Below are positions 1-7,815 of a stretch of 29,555 nt of DNA, piece after piece. Both the position numbers and the translations under genes were made by a program. The notes beneath the pieces were generated by a model. It saw only the letters and a list, made by a program, of their open reading frames with translations. It searched no databases and was not told where the DNA came from. The stretch comes from Candidatus Saccharibacteria bacterium UBA3218 (GTDB lineage Bacteria > Patescibacteriota > Saccharimonadia > Saccharimonadales > Saccharimonadaceae). Each line of letters begins with the position of its first letter. Position 1 is the first letter of the stretch. The stretch is taken from assembly GCA_002363125.1 (NCBI GenBank), contig DEWE01000013.1:21399-50953 (forward strand), in the 5' to 3' direction.

Positions 1-16
1 CAAGGGCTTTTTATGG

Positions 17-607
17 TTACTTCCAATAAGCTTTACCGTGAGTACGGACATCTATATAAGAAAAATCATTGATTCCCTGGCCTTCTAAGTAACGCAACAT
101 GCGGTCGGCGTCCTCTGCCGAAACGGCTGAGTCGCGATCGATAAACATTTTGATAAAGCCTGGTTTTCCTTCTAGATAAAAGTCTACTTCGCGAATAGAG
201 CCGACAGGAATAACGGCTTTAATTGGTTGGTAGCCAAGATCGCGAAAGTCTACTTCGGCTTTGCCAATATATTCTCGCATGCGACTAGTAATTTTGCCGT
301 CTGTAGAATTGTTATCTTCTATATTGACGGTTGGCTCATAACTTTTGATAATAATGTTAATCGAAGAATTATCACCACCACACAAAAAGATAAAATAAAA
401 AGTAGTTATGCTAGCTGCGGCGATCAAAAAACAAAAACTGACAAAAAAGATGCGAAAATGTTTCTTTTGTTTGTCTTTTTGGCGAGCCGCCATGCGCTCG
501 TTGGCGGTTTCGAGTTTTTCCCTTTTTTCGCCAATGGTACGACCGGACTTTATGACGGAATGACGATTGGCGCGACGACGTACAAGTTTTGGTTCTTCTT
601 CCTCCAC
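17..607 (-). CDS. FtsQ/DivIB-like cell division protein (divergent, short)
   Basis: 196 aa, GTG start at 607 preceded by an AGAGGAAG Shine-Dalgarno lying inside the end of murG; the two genes are separated by one base. Visible layout: a basic, charged cytoplasmic N-terminus of about 50 residues, one membrane segment (about 52-75, FFVSFCFLIAAASITTFYF), then an outer domain of about 120 residues. This single-pass topology and its place directly after murG match FtsQ/DivIB, which links early and late divisome proteins. It is shorter than typical FtsQ (about 250 aa) and I see no clear POTRA domain, only the C-terminal part that resembles the beta-domain. The name therefore rests mainly on topology and position. 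It is the last gene of the cluster visible here; ftsA/ftsZ would be expected to the left, outside the window. Confidence 0.6.
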   Translation of the reverse strand: MEEEEPKLVRRRANRHSVIKSGRTIGEKREKLETANERMAARQKDKQKKHFRIFFVSFCFLIAAASITTFYFIFLCGGDNSSINIIIKSYEPTVNIEDNNSTDGKITSRMREYIGKAEVDFRDLGYQPIKAVIPVGSIREVDFYLEGKPGFIKMFIDRDSAVSAEDADRMLRYLEGQGINDFSYIDVRTHGKAYWK

Positions 608-608
608 C

Positions 609-1844
609 CTATGCTTCCTCTAAAATTATTTCTGCTAAATGCTTCGCTGCATCGGAGCGAGCTTCTTTTGCCAGATGGTCGGCCATATCGGCACGAAGCC
701 TTGGAGATTTGATTAAATGACGGATTTCTTCTAGTAATTTTTCTGGGTCTTCTACCATATCGGAATCTTTGATCATGGCGGCAGCGTCGGCCTCCTTTAG
801 CCTCTCGGCGTTTTTGACCTGGTGGCCACCAGGAAGACGTTCGAACGGTATCAATATGGTGGCTTTTTTTAGTGCCGCCATTTCGGCAATGGTGGTGGCG
901 CCAGCACGGGATACTACTACATCGGCGGCACCCATGAGTTCATTCATGGTTGTGTTGAATTCCCACATTCGGAAATTTGATTCCAAATTTGCGTCTTGCC
1001 AATTTTCGTATTTTTTGAGATCTATCATATCTTCGTAATGCTTGCGCCCAGCCACTAAACCGACGGATGTAAACTTGAGAAGATCTGGTAAAATTTTGCG
1101 AATGGATTCGTTGATATTCTTAGAGCCTTGAGAACCACCAGTGATAACTACTAGTGGCTTATCTGGCACAAAAGAAAAAGCTTTTTTGAGCGAAAGTTGC
1201 TTGGCTGGAGTAACAGGCCTAAATTCCATACCTACTGGGATACCAGTCCAAACATAATTTGGGTGTTTTTCTTGCAATTCTTCTGGGATGGGCATACCAA
1301 AAGCGACTTTTTTGGCTTTACGCATCAGAAGTCTATTGGCAAGACCAGCAACGGTATCGGATTCGTGAATGATATACGGAATTTTGAAAAGTTTAGCGAT
1401 CATGCCTACTGGTAAACAGACATAGCCGCCTTTTAGAAAAATTACATTTGGTCTGGAGGATTTTTTTACTAAACGGCAAAAAGACATAATGATGCCACCG
1501 AGAAAACCAAGGAACCCTAAGATATTGCCGATGATAAGATCTTTTAATGTAACGTCAAAATTGACAAAATAATCTTTGAAGCGCCAGTTCGAATAACGAT
1601 GAAATTTACCGGCCAAGATACGACGCACACGAATATATGGATCTTTGCCACGATGCGAATTTTTGTTTTCTTCCCCCCAAGAAACCCCTATTTCTGTAGT
1701 GAGCTTGGTGACATTTTTGTAATATTTAAAATCTGTCCAAAATTCGATTTCGGCGCGTGGCTTTAGCTCTAGAATTTCACGAATTACGGCGACCGCCGGT
1801 GTGATGTGCCCCCCGGATCCCCCGCCTACTACTAATATCTTCAT
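609..1844 (-). CDS. murG: UDP-GlcNAc:undecaprenyl-PP-MurNAc-pentapeptide GlcNAc transferase
   Basis: 411 aa. MurG adds GlcNAc to lipid I to form lipid II on the inner membrane face. The N-terminal glycine loop GGGSGGHITPAVAV, the HESD segment (about residue 160), VITGGSQGS (about 235) and the donor-site block SRAGATTIAEMAALKKATILIP with HQ..NA downstream are all family signatures. The start is set by AGAGAGGTAAATAAAAATG and by the glycine loop beginning at residue 7. Usual MurG is about 355 aa; the extra length is in the N-terminal domain (about residues 55-130) and includes a hydrophobic stretch, GNILGFLGFLGGIIMSF, that may anchor the enzyme to the membrane. Its start lies 68 bases inside the end of ftsW, suggesting translational coupling. 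Confidence 0.95.
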   Translation of the reverse strand: MKILVVGGGSGGHITPAVAVIREILELKPRAEIEFWTDFKYYKNVTKLTTEIGVSWGEENKNSHRGKDPYIRVRRILAGKFHRYSNWRFKDYFVNFDVTLKDLIIGNILGFLGFLGGIIMSFCRLVKKSSRPNVIFLKGGYVCLPVGMIAKLFKIPYIIHESDTVAGLANRLLMRKAKKVAFGMPIPEELQEKHPNYVWTGIPVGMEFRPVTPAKQLSLKKAFSFVPDKPLVVITGGSQGSKNINESIRKILPDLLKFTSVGLVAGRKHYEDMIDLKKYENWQDANLESNFRMWEFNTTMNELMGAADVVVSRAGATTIAEMAALKKATILIPFERLPGGHQVKNAERLKEADAAAMIKDSDMVEDPEKLLEEIRHLIKSPRLRADMADHLAKEARSDAAKHLAEIILEEA

Positions 1845-3006
1845 TTTTATTTACCTCTCTACTAGTATAGCACGAAAGCTGGCAAACTTCACCAATAGCA
1901 AAAGCAATAAAGACCATACTAGTGCCACCATAAGATAATAACGGTAAAGTAATACCCGTAACTGGCACAAGTGATGTCATAGCCATAATATTGACCACCA
2001 CTTGAGCTAAAGTCCAAGAAAACACTCCAACTACGAAAAATTTGTTGCCTTGGTCGGTAGTATGATCCGCAACCTTTAACATACGCATTAGTATCACTCC
2101 GAATACTAGAATAATTAGAAACAGTCCGATAAAACCGAAGGTTTCACCCATGATGGCAAAAACAGAGTCGTTGATTGATTCCGGTAAATAACCAGTAGCC
2201 TGAACTGAGTTCCCTACTCCAACACCAAATAACCCTCCTGTACCAATTGCCAGCATGGCATTTTCTATGTGATAAGTAGAGTCGGTGCTCTCGCTACCGC
2301 TAAGCGTGGCAAGCCAAGCATCAACGCGCTCCATACGATGCGGAAACATTGCGACTGAGCCAACCGCCATAGCTAGTATTAAGATCAGCATAAGAATATA
2401 TTGTTTTGCCGACACGCCGGCTATTAGTAGCATGCCGAAGATTATCGCGATGAGTGCTACGCCAGTACCAAGATCGCCCTGTGCAACAACCACCAGTAGC
2501 AGTGATAAGCCACAGATAACTGAAAGAGGTAGCCAAAACTCCTTTTTGCCGATAGTTCCCTCTTCCTTTTTACGAGCGAGAAAGTCTGCAAGATATATTA
2601 CCAAAGCGAGTTTTAGAAATTCGGCTGGCTGAAAACTAAGGCCACCAAAATTAAACCAACGGCATTCGCCGAGTTCGCATTTTATGAGTGCCGATTCCGT
2701 TTTTGATAAAACCCAAAGTATGCCACATAAAACTAGCGCCACGATTATGAGTGGTTTGGCAATCTTTTTCAAATATTTATAAGGGATTAGTTTGAACGCC
2801 GCAAAAAAGGCCACTAATGATAGTGCCACTGAGCGTAGTTGACCAAGAAAAAAGAAATTGGAATCATAATTCGCGCCGTAAGTGTTATTCAATACATTGG
2901 CACGCATTGGACCAATAGCATAAATCACAATCAGACCTAAAGCCATCAAACCTAAAGTCGCAAACAATATTAAAAGATCTGATTTGTGTTTGCGAATCTC
3001 GTGCAT
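1777..3006 (-). CDS. ftsW: FtsW, SEDS-family septal glycan polymerase
   Basis: 409 aa polytopic membrane protein (about ten hydrophobic segments). SEDS proteins polymerise lipid II into glycan strands with a class B PBP partner, which is encoded two genes upstream. Family marks are the NDSVFAIMGETFGFIG block (about residue 280) and GITLPLLSYGGTSM near the C-terminus. The ATG directly follows the mraY stop codon, with GGAGG ten bases ahead. The last 22 residues, a basic tail, are encoded by DNA that also encodes the first residues of MurG in another frame. FtsW is chosen over RodA because of the dcw location. Confidence 0.93.
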   Translation of the reverse strand: MHEIRKHKSDLLILFATLGLMALGLIVIYAIGPMRANVLNNTYGANYDSNFFFLGQLRSVALSLVAFFAAFKLIPYKYLKKIAKPLIIVALVLCGILWVLSKTESALIKCELGECRWFNFGGLSFQPAEFLKLALVIYLADFLARKKEEGTIGKKEFWLPLSVICGLSLLLVVVAQGDLGTGVALIAIIFGMLLIAGVSAKQYILMLILILAMAVGSVAMFPHRMERVDAWLATLSGSESTDSTYHIENAMLAIGTGGLFGVGVGNSVQATGYLPESINDSVFAIMGETFGFIGLFLIILVFGVILMRMLKVADHTTDQGNKFFVVGVFSWTLAQVVVNIMAMTSLVPVTGITLPLLSYGGTSMVFIAFAIGEVCQLSCYTSREVNKNEDISSRRGIRGAHHTGGRRNS

Positions 3007-4035
3007 TTAGATAGCGCCTCCGGTAGCCGCAACAAAGATACCGAAAATAGCACAAACACCAGCAATAATCCAAAAACGCATTACAATTTTTGCTTCTCCC
3101 CAACCTTTTGCTTCTAAGTGGTGGTGAAGCGGAGCCGAAATAAATACCTTCTTGTGGAAGAATTTCTTTGAAGCCAATTGAATAAGGCTTGAGCCGGTCT
3201 CTACTACAAATGGTAGACCGATAATTGGAAGAATTAAGAATGAATTCGTCATCATTGCAACTACCCCAAGACCTGCACCAAGAGCGAAAGAACCAGTATC
3301 ACCCATCATGAAGCGGGCTGGTGGAACGTTGAACCAAATATAACTAAGTAGCCAACCTACTACCGTGAGACAAAATCCAAATAGCATAATGTTACTCTGG
3401 AAGAGTGCAATGATGCCATAGGCACCATAGGCCAACATGGCAAGACCACCAGAAAGACCGTCTAGACCATCTGTGATATTTACAGCATTTGCCGTAGCCA
3501 CAACTGCAAATGCGAATACTAAAATCATACCAAATATGCCGATTTCAAAATTACCGAGAAATGGTATTAGAACGGAAGTCCACCCGAGTTTCACGGCAAA
3601 AAACCAGCCTAGAGTCAGGCCAACTACGGAAATAAGAAAGAATTTGACCGGCCCACGCAAACCAGCTGCACCACGGCCAGAGCCAAAAATATTAATCACG
3701 TCGTCAACCACACCAACAAATGCACCACCTAAGAAACCGACTAGTGGCAACCATGTCTGGCCACGATCTAGGTTAAAAATCCAAGTAGTCGCAGTAACTG
3801 CGATAACACCTATAAGCCCCGCCATGGTTGGGAAAACATGTTTAAATTTATGGGCGTGAAGTTTAGTCATAACTGGTAAAGCTTCGCCATCCACTGTGGT
3901 TTTTTTCTGCTTTTTCCAGAATTTATATTTATATGCAAAATGAGTATAGATAGGCGTTAGTAACATTGAGAATAGAAATCCTGCCAATGCTAATAAGAGG
4001 CCGTAAAATACTTCTTCGTTGATTGTTCCAGTCAT
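3007..4035 (-). CDS. mraY: Phospho-MurNAc-pentapeptide transferase (lipid I synthesis)
   Basis: 342 aa integral membrane enzyme that moves phospho-MurNAc-pentapeptide from UDP to undecaprenyl phosphate. Diagnostic motifs are visible: VDDVINIF (the first aspartate pair, about residue 110), NITDGLDGLSGGLA (about 185), GDTGSFALGAGLG (about 245) and the APLHHHLEAKGW histidine motif (about 300), which separates MraY from WecA-type paralogues. About ten membrane segments. It starts one base after the PBP stop codon, with a weak AAGG ribosome site inside that gene. In most bacteria murE and murF come before and murD after mraY; here all are missing from the cluster. Confidence 0.96.
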   Translation of the reverse strand: MTGTINEEVFYGLLLALAGFLFSMLLTPIYTHFAYKYKFWKKQKKTTVDGEALPVMTKLHAHKFKHVFPTMAGLIGVIAVTATTWIFNLDRGQTWLPLVGFLGGAFVGVVDDVINIFGSGRGAAGLRGPVKFFLISVVGLTLGWFFAVKLGWTSVLIPFLGNFEIGIFGMILVFAFAVVATANAVNITDGLDGLSGGLAMLAYGAYGIIALFQSNIMLFGFCLTVVGWLLSYIWFNVPPARFMMGDTGSFALGAGLGVVAMMTNSFLILPIIGLPFVVETGSSLIQLASKKFFHKKVFISAPLHHHLEAKGWGEAKIVMRFWIIAGVCAIFGIFVAATGGAI

Positions 4036-4036
4036 G

Positions 4037-5770
4037 TTATGCCTTAGGTTTTATCTTAAAATAATTAATTATATAGTTTGAAAGCGAGTCAAATAGATTT
4101 ATAGCAATTTCACCATCCAAATGTTGACCCTCTCCCCACATTTTAACCATTATCACGTATTTTGGCAACTCCCCTTCTGGACCAACGAAACCAATATAGG
4201 AGCCGATGGTCTCATTCATAGTATCATCGTAGGCTCCATCCACAATAACTTGAGCCGTACCGGACTTCCCACCAATAGCATAGCCTTCCTCATCTACGCC
4301 CATGCGGACTTTGTAACTGCGGTTATTTAATAACATGTCTCGCATCATGGCGCTAGTACCGTCTGACAAAATTTTATCTTCAATCTTTTCTCCAAATTCA
4401 TACGGTTTCACTTCCCCATTTTCTAGAATTCCCTCTATGATAGTCGGGGTACGGTATGTGCCACCGTTTATAACGGCGGAAAAGGCGGTGGCAGTCTGGA
4501 TCATCGTGAGTCCAAGGTTCTGCCCAAAGGTCATGTTGGCATAAACCGAATCGCGTCCCCAGCCTTCATTGGGATCTGGTATGTAACCTTCAGCTTCAAT
4601 TAATTCTATGCCGGTAGCCTGTCCAAGACGGAACTTATTGTAATAATAATCATAGAGTTTCTCGCGACCAGATTGTGTAATCTGATCAGGGTTACCACCA
4701 AGAAGTTTCAGGGCATAAATTGATCCAGTATTGAGTGACCAATAAAGTGCCGTTTTCATATTTATCGTTCCATAGATTGAGTCACGCTGCGTAGCATTCT
4801 TTATCTTCCAGCCATCTATGATCTCGTAGCCTTGATTAAAATAGGTGGTTTCACTATCCATAACACCCTCGTTAATGGCGGCCGAAAAGGCAAAACTCTT
4901 ACAAACTGAGGCCGGCTCGTAAGGAGACTCCGTAGTGTAGTTTATATATGCTGATGCATCTTTAACGTCGCCATAGTTGCCAGGATCGTAATTTGGCAAG
5001 TTAGCCATGGATAAAACTTTCCCATTATTCGGATCCATAATGACTACCGAGGCATTTGTGGCATCAGTAGAATTAATGGCGTCAATAGTTAATTCTTCAA
5101 CACCTTTCTGTAAACCACGATCCACGGATAATACAACATTTTTGCCGTCTTCGGCTGGAATTTTAATATTATTATCGCCAATGGACAGAGCAACTTTATT
5201 GATATCCGCTGTAGTCTTTATCAAACCATCTTTCCCTGCCAATAATTTATTTAATGATCCTTCTACGCCATATTGACCCAAACCATCTGCATTAACAAAG
5301 CCAAGTAACTCAGATGCCATTTCTCCCTCTGGGTAAACACGCTGGTTATTTTTCTTTAGCCAAACAGCTGGTAAATTTTCTTCGGCTATTTTATTTGCGA
5401 TATCGCGTGGAACATTTTTTGCAACAATAGAATAGCGCAGACCTTCTATATTATAGACCTCGTCTAGATTAGCTACTATGTAATCTTTCGCATATGTATT
5501 TAATACGCGGGTAATTTCTTCTTTTTCTGTTACTAGAGGATCAATAATTATCTGATAGGTAGTTTGATTTAAGACTACGGCAACTGGTTCGCCATCATCC
5601 ATCATATAAATTTCGCCTCTTTTGGCTACAATGTTTTCCAATAAAGTATGTTGTTTTTCTGCCTTTGCTAACCAGGTATCATGTTCTATGATCTGGATAA
5701 AAAATAGCCGCACTATAATAACGGCAAGCGCCAACCATAATATATTTTTTAAAATTTTAATCCGCGGCAT
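4037..5770 (-). CDS. ftsI: Class B penicillin-binding protein (FtsI/PBP2-type transpeptidase)
   Basis: 577 aa. One N-terminal membrane segment (about residues 10-27), a PBP dimerisation domain, then the transpeptidase domain. The three active-site motifs are present: SxxK as SVCK (about residue 290), SxN as SLN (about 345) and KSGTAQ (about 505). It cross-links septal peptidoglycan and pairs with FtsW in the same operon. The ATG lies 14 bases inside the ftsL-like gene, so the two are probably translationally coupled; only a weak GGAAG is seen upstream. The cysteine between the catalytic serine and lysine is unusual for FtsI but does not affect the motif. Lack of a C-terminal PASTA domain separates it from Spo/Firmicute PBP forms. 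Confidence 0.92.
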   Translation of the reverse strand: MPRIKILKNILWLALAVIIVRLFFIQIIEHDTWLAKAEKQHTLLENIVAKRGEIYMMDDGEPVAVVLNQTTYQIIIDPLVTEKEEITRVLNTYAKDYIVANLDEVYNIEGLRYSIVAKNVPRDIANKIAEENLPAVWLKKNNQRVYPEGEMASELLGFVNADGLGQYGVEGSLNKLLAGKDGLIKTTADINKVALSIGDNNIKIPAEDGKNVVLSVDRGLQKGVEELTIDAINSTDATNASVVIMDPNNGKVLSMANLPNYDPGNYGDVKDASAYINYTTESPYEPASVCKSFAFSAAINEGVMDSETTYFNQGYEIIDGWKIKNATQRDSIYGTINMKTALYWSLNTGSIYALKLLGGNPDQITQSGREKLYDYYYNKFRLGQATGIELIEAEGYIPDPNEGWGRDSVYANMTFGQNLGLTMIQTATAFSAVINGGTYRTPTIIEGILENGEVKPYEFGEKIEDKILSDGTSAMMRDMLLNNRSYKVRMGVDEEGYAIGGKSGTAQVIVDGAYDDTMNETIGSYIGFVGPEGELPKYVIMVKMWGEGQHLDGEIAINLFDSLSNYIINYFKIKPKA

Positions 5771-6098
5771 AACCAGTCACTGTGGCGTCTTCCATGGCCG
5801 CAGCAACCGTGCTATTTTTTGCCGTAGCAATAGAATTTAGACGCGCTCTTTCTACCGCGAGATCTTCTTTTTTCGAAGTCATCTCAGCAATATCTGATTC
5901 AACATTGGAAATTTCATAGTCAAAACTGGTAGCCTTAGTCCCCTCTGCTACGTAAATAAGACCAAAAATTAAAGTAAGCATACTGACTATGACGATCTGA
6001 GAAATAGAGCCTAAACTCCTTTTGGTGTGTCGGACGGTATTACGATTACGGGCAAAAGTATTGCCTGAACCACGCCTACTTGTATATGTTTGTTGCAT
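5757..6098 (-). CDS. ftsL: FtsL-like cell division protein
   Basis: 113 aa with a basic cytoplasmic N-terminus, one membrane segment (about 34-52, IVIVSMLTLIFGLIYVA) and an outer helical region (about 60-100, EISNVESDIAEMTSKKEDL) with coiled-coil spacing. This is the FtsL/DivIC layout, and its place between rsmH and the class B PBP is the standard ftsL position. FtsL forms a coiled-coil complex with FtsQ and the FtsW-PBP pair. Sequence conservation in the family is low, so the call rests on architecture and synteny. Start chosen by GCGAGGAAAAATG. The upstream 317 bases are an unusual structured gap. Confidence 0.75.
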   Translation of the reverse strand: MQQTYTSRRGSGNTFARNRNTVRHTKRSLGSISQIVIVSMLTLIFGLIYVAEGTKATSFDYEISNVESDIAEMTSKKEDLAVERARLNSIATAKNSTVAAAMEDATVTGYAAD

Positions 6099-6099
6099 T

Positions 6100-6319
6100 T
6101 TTCCTCGCTTAATGTTTGTTTTTGTTTTTTAAATAACTCTTAGTGTTTTTGTCTTAGTCCGGGGACTTGCTGGGAGCAGAGCTATAAGTAACTCCGAGTA
6201 GTTTCCCCGGGAAGGTCATACACTTCACACACTACAAAAACCCTATATTTTGGCGGGTCAAAAGACCCATGTCACTAGTCTAGGATTGGGTGGAGTTTTA
6301 GCTCCACCCAAAAGGGAGA
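6100..6319 (-). ncRNA. Structured RNA leader between rsmH and ftsL
   Basis: On the minus strand the gap ahead of ftsL can fold into three strong elements. (a) Arms 6275-6280 and 6317-6322 (GACTAG/CTAGTC) enclose a perfect hairpin, GGGTGGAG at 6302-6309 pairing with 6288-6295. (b) GGGTC-TTTT-GACCC at 6255-6268. (c) CCGGGGA/TCCCCGG arms at 6204-6210 and 6159-6165 enclose 38 bases with a further GGAG/CTCC pair. None is followed by a T-run, so these are not ordinary terminators. I do not recognise a riboswitch class. A cis-regulatory leader or processing site for the ftsL operon is inferred. Confidence 0.5.
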
Positions 6320-6385
6320 CTAGCGGAAATGTACCTTTACTTTCTGGGCGCGAGATTTGTTCGCGACTACGATTTGTTTTGGCAT
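6320..6385 (-). CDS. 21-codon micro-ORF with strong ribosome site (possible leader peptide)
   Basis: The ORF starts MPKQIVVANK and ends KVKVHFR; it is strongly basic (seven K/R) and has no membrane segment. AAAAAAGGAGGCAAT lies directly before the ATG, the best Shine-Dalgarno in the cluster. It begins 31 bases after the rsmH stop codon, and its TAG stop sits in the outer arm of the first RNA hairpin downstream, so a translating ribosome would disrupt that fold. No own promoter is visible, so it would be read from the rsmH promoter. It could be an attenuation-type leader peptide or a real microprotein. No family recognised. Confidence 0.5.
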   Translation of the reverse strand: MPKQIVVANKSRAQKVKVHFR

Positions 6386-6415
6386 ATTGCCTCCTTTTTT
6401 ATGTTTTTATTTTTA

Positions 6416-7288
6416 TCAATTCCGCTGAGCTAAACGTAATTTTGCGCTACGCGCTCGCGGGTTGATAACCAACTCTTGATTTCCCGCAGTAATAGGTTTT
6501 TTGTTGATGATCTTAATTTCTGATTCCTCACCGAAGCTGGAGGCTTCTTTGAAATAATCTTTAACTAACCTATCCTCTAAACTATGGAAGGTGATGATGC
6601 CGATTCGCCCTCCCTGGTTTAATAATCTTGGGAGCAACGGGAGAGTTTTTTCAATCTCACCAAGTTCATCATTCACGACGATGCGAATGGCTTGAAAGAT
6701 TCTAGCGGCCGGATGGGTTTTAGAATACTTAGATTTACTGAGGATTATGTCAGTAAGCTCTTCAGTACTTTTTACAGGACGATGGTGGACGATTTCGCGA
6801 GCTAACATTTTTGCTCTGCCCGGTTTTTCTTCACCAAATTTGATAAAGATTTCGGCCAATTCCATTTCGCCAAAAGAATTGACTATTCTGTCTGCTGTCA
6901 AAAATTGGCTTTGATCCATCCGCATATCAAGCGGTCCTTTCGCTCTGAACGAAAAACCCCTCTCTTCCATATCTAGTTGCGGAGAAGAAACTCCAAAATC
7001 CGCCAGTATCATATCGAAAGTCTTTCCACACTCGATAAGCTGCAGCACTGCACTATAAAAATCCGTATTCTTGATTTCAATTTCTCGTGGGAATTTCTGT
7101 TTTAGATAATTTACAGCAAATTCATCGCGATCAATTAAAACCGAATCCTTATAATCCTGTGTCACATCCAAAATCTTGCTAGCATGTCCACCATAACCTG
7201 CAGTTAAATCCAAATAGGATTCGCCTTTTCTGGGTTTTAGGCCTGCTAAAACTTCTGACAATAATACAGGGATATGTAGTTCTTCCAT
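6416..7288 (-). CDS. rsmH: 16S rRNA m4C1402 methyltransferase RsmH
   Basis: 290 aa. RsmH (MraW) N4-methylates C1402 in the 16S decoding site using SAM. Visible marks: HIPVLLSEVL at the N-terminus, the SAM loop DLTAGYGGHASKIL (about residue 30), DRD, ADFGVSSPQLD, the RGFSFRAKGPLDMRMD block, ARIFQAIRIVVNDELGE and ITFHSLEDRLVKDYF. An in-frame ATG 15 bases upstream overlaps the -10 box itself, so the start is placed at 7288. There TATAAT is followed by exactly six bases and the ATG, giving a leaderless mRNA. It heads the division cluster; no mraZ precedes it. Stop codon is TGA. Confidence 0.96.
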   Translation of the reverse strand: MEELHIPVLLSEVLAGLKPRKGESYLDLTAGYGGHASKILDVTQDYKDSVLIDRDEFAVNYLKQKFPREIEIKNTDFYSAVLQLIECGKTFDMILADFGVSSPQLDMEERGFSFRAKGPLDMRMDQSQFLTADRIVNSFGEMELAEIFIKFGEEKPGRAKMLAREIVHHRPVKSTEELTDIILSKSKYSKTHPAARIFQAIRIVVNDELGEIEKTLPLLPRLLNQGGRIGIITFHSLEDRLVKDYFKEASSFGEESEIKIINKKPITAGNQELVINPRARSAKLRLAQRN

Positions 7289-7300
7289 ATCTATATTATA
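7289..7300 (-). promoter_or_regulatory. Leaderless promoter of rsmH and the division cluster
   Basis: TATAAT at 7295-7300 (minus), then six bases, then the rsmH ATG. TG is directly before TATAAT. A possible TTGAAC -35 is only 14 bases upstream. The expected transcription start coincides with the A of the ATG. The -35 area lies within one arm of the 7305/7566 inverted repeat. Confidence 0.7.
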
Positions 7301-7303
7301 CAT

Positions 7304-7786
7304 CGTTTGAGATCGTTCAACTAGAAACTACAGCGGGTTTGTTTTTGTTTAATTTTTATTTGATTCACAATATATCCACCACAATTTTGGTTTGCGCGAA
7401 GCAAGCCATAGATTATGGCCGTTGAGAGACTTATTGTGCTTTGATCTTTCGATCTACATAGAGTTTTATTGGGAGGTGTGTTTTAAAGAAGGAACGCACG
7501 ATTTTGGTTTCGCATCTCGCTTAAAATTTAATGCGCGCCAGAGCTCCTAGATGATCGATCTCAAACTTTTTTAATGTACGACTTTTTGTTTAGCGTTTTT
7601 GTTTTAATATTCGCTGATTTAAGTTTATGATAATTTTCAACAAAATGCAAGAGCTTTTTTGGAAGATTTTTTAGCTATAGTTTTTCGCAATTGTGGAAAA
7701 CTTCCCTGTTAATTTCCCGAACAAAGTTAGTTGAAATTTTTTGTAATTATTTTTTAATAACCGAACATTTATATTGTTAATTGTGT
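7304..7786. other. Long AT-rich intergenic region, no gene seen
   Basis: About 480 bases between the divergent rsmH and KwaB-like genes. No convincing ORF on either strand. It holds a 20-bp inverted repeat (7305-7324 and 7547-7566), short hairpins (GCCATA-GAT-TATGGC at 7405-7419; GATC-TTTC-GATC near 7443), and a direct repeat ATTTTGGTTT (7384-7393 and 7501-7510). One DnaA-box-like TGTGGAAAA lies near 7692. The only sure element is the KwaB-like promoter at its right end. Confidence 0.5.
7305..7566. repeat. 262-bp segment bounded by 20-bp inverted repeats
   Basis: GTTTGAGATCGTTCAACTAG at 7305-7324 matches the reverse complement of 7547-7566 at 18 of 20 positions. The left arm ends four bases upstream of the rsmH -10 box. 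No flanking target duplication is visible. It may be a non-autonomous mobile element (MITE-like) or a pair of operator sites for one regulator. Confidence 0.45.
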
Positions 7787-7810
7787 TATAATAGAGAAAA
7801 ATAAGTGGAG
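7787..7810 (+). promoter_or_regulatory. Promoter and ribosome site of the KwaB-like gene
   Basis: Extended -10 TGTTATAAT with the hexamer at 7787-7792 and a GTGGAG ribosome site at 7805-7810, five bases before the ATG at 7816. No clear -35. Unlike many neighbours this gene has a leader. Confidence 0.7.
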
Positions 7811-7815
7811 ATAAT

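Noticed and set aside
6100..6319. tmRNA or RNase P RNA in the rsmH-ftsL gap
   Set aside because: No tRNA-like end with CCA, no tag frame, and none of the conserved RNase P core sequences.
7304..7815. Candidate replication origin (AT-rich, divergent genes, one or two DnaA-box-like sequences)
   Set aside because: Only TGTGGAAAA near 7692 and a poor TATATCCAC near 7371 resemble DnaA boxes, there is no cluster, no dnaA/dnaN nearby, and TTCCCTG keeps the same orientation on both sides, which argues against an origin here.
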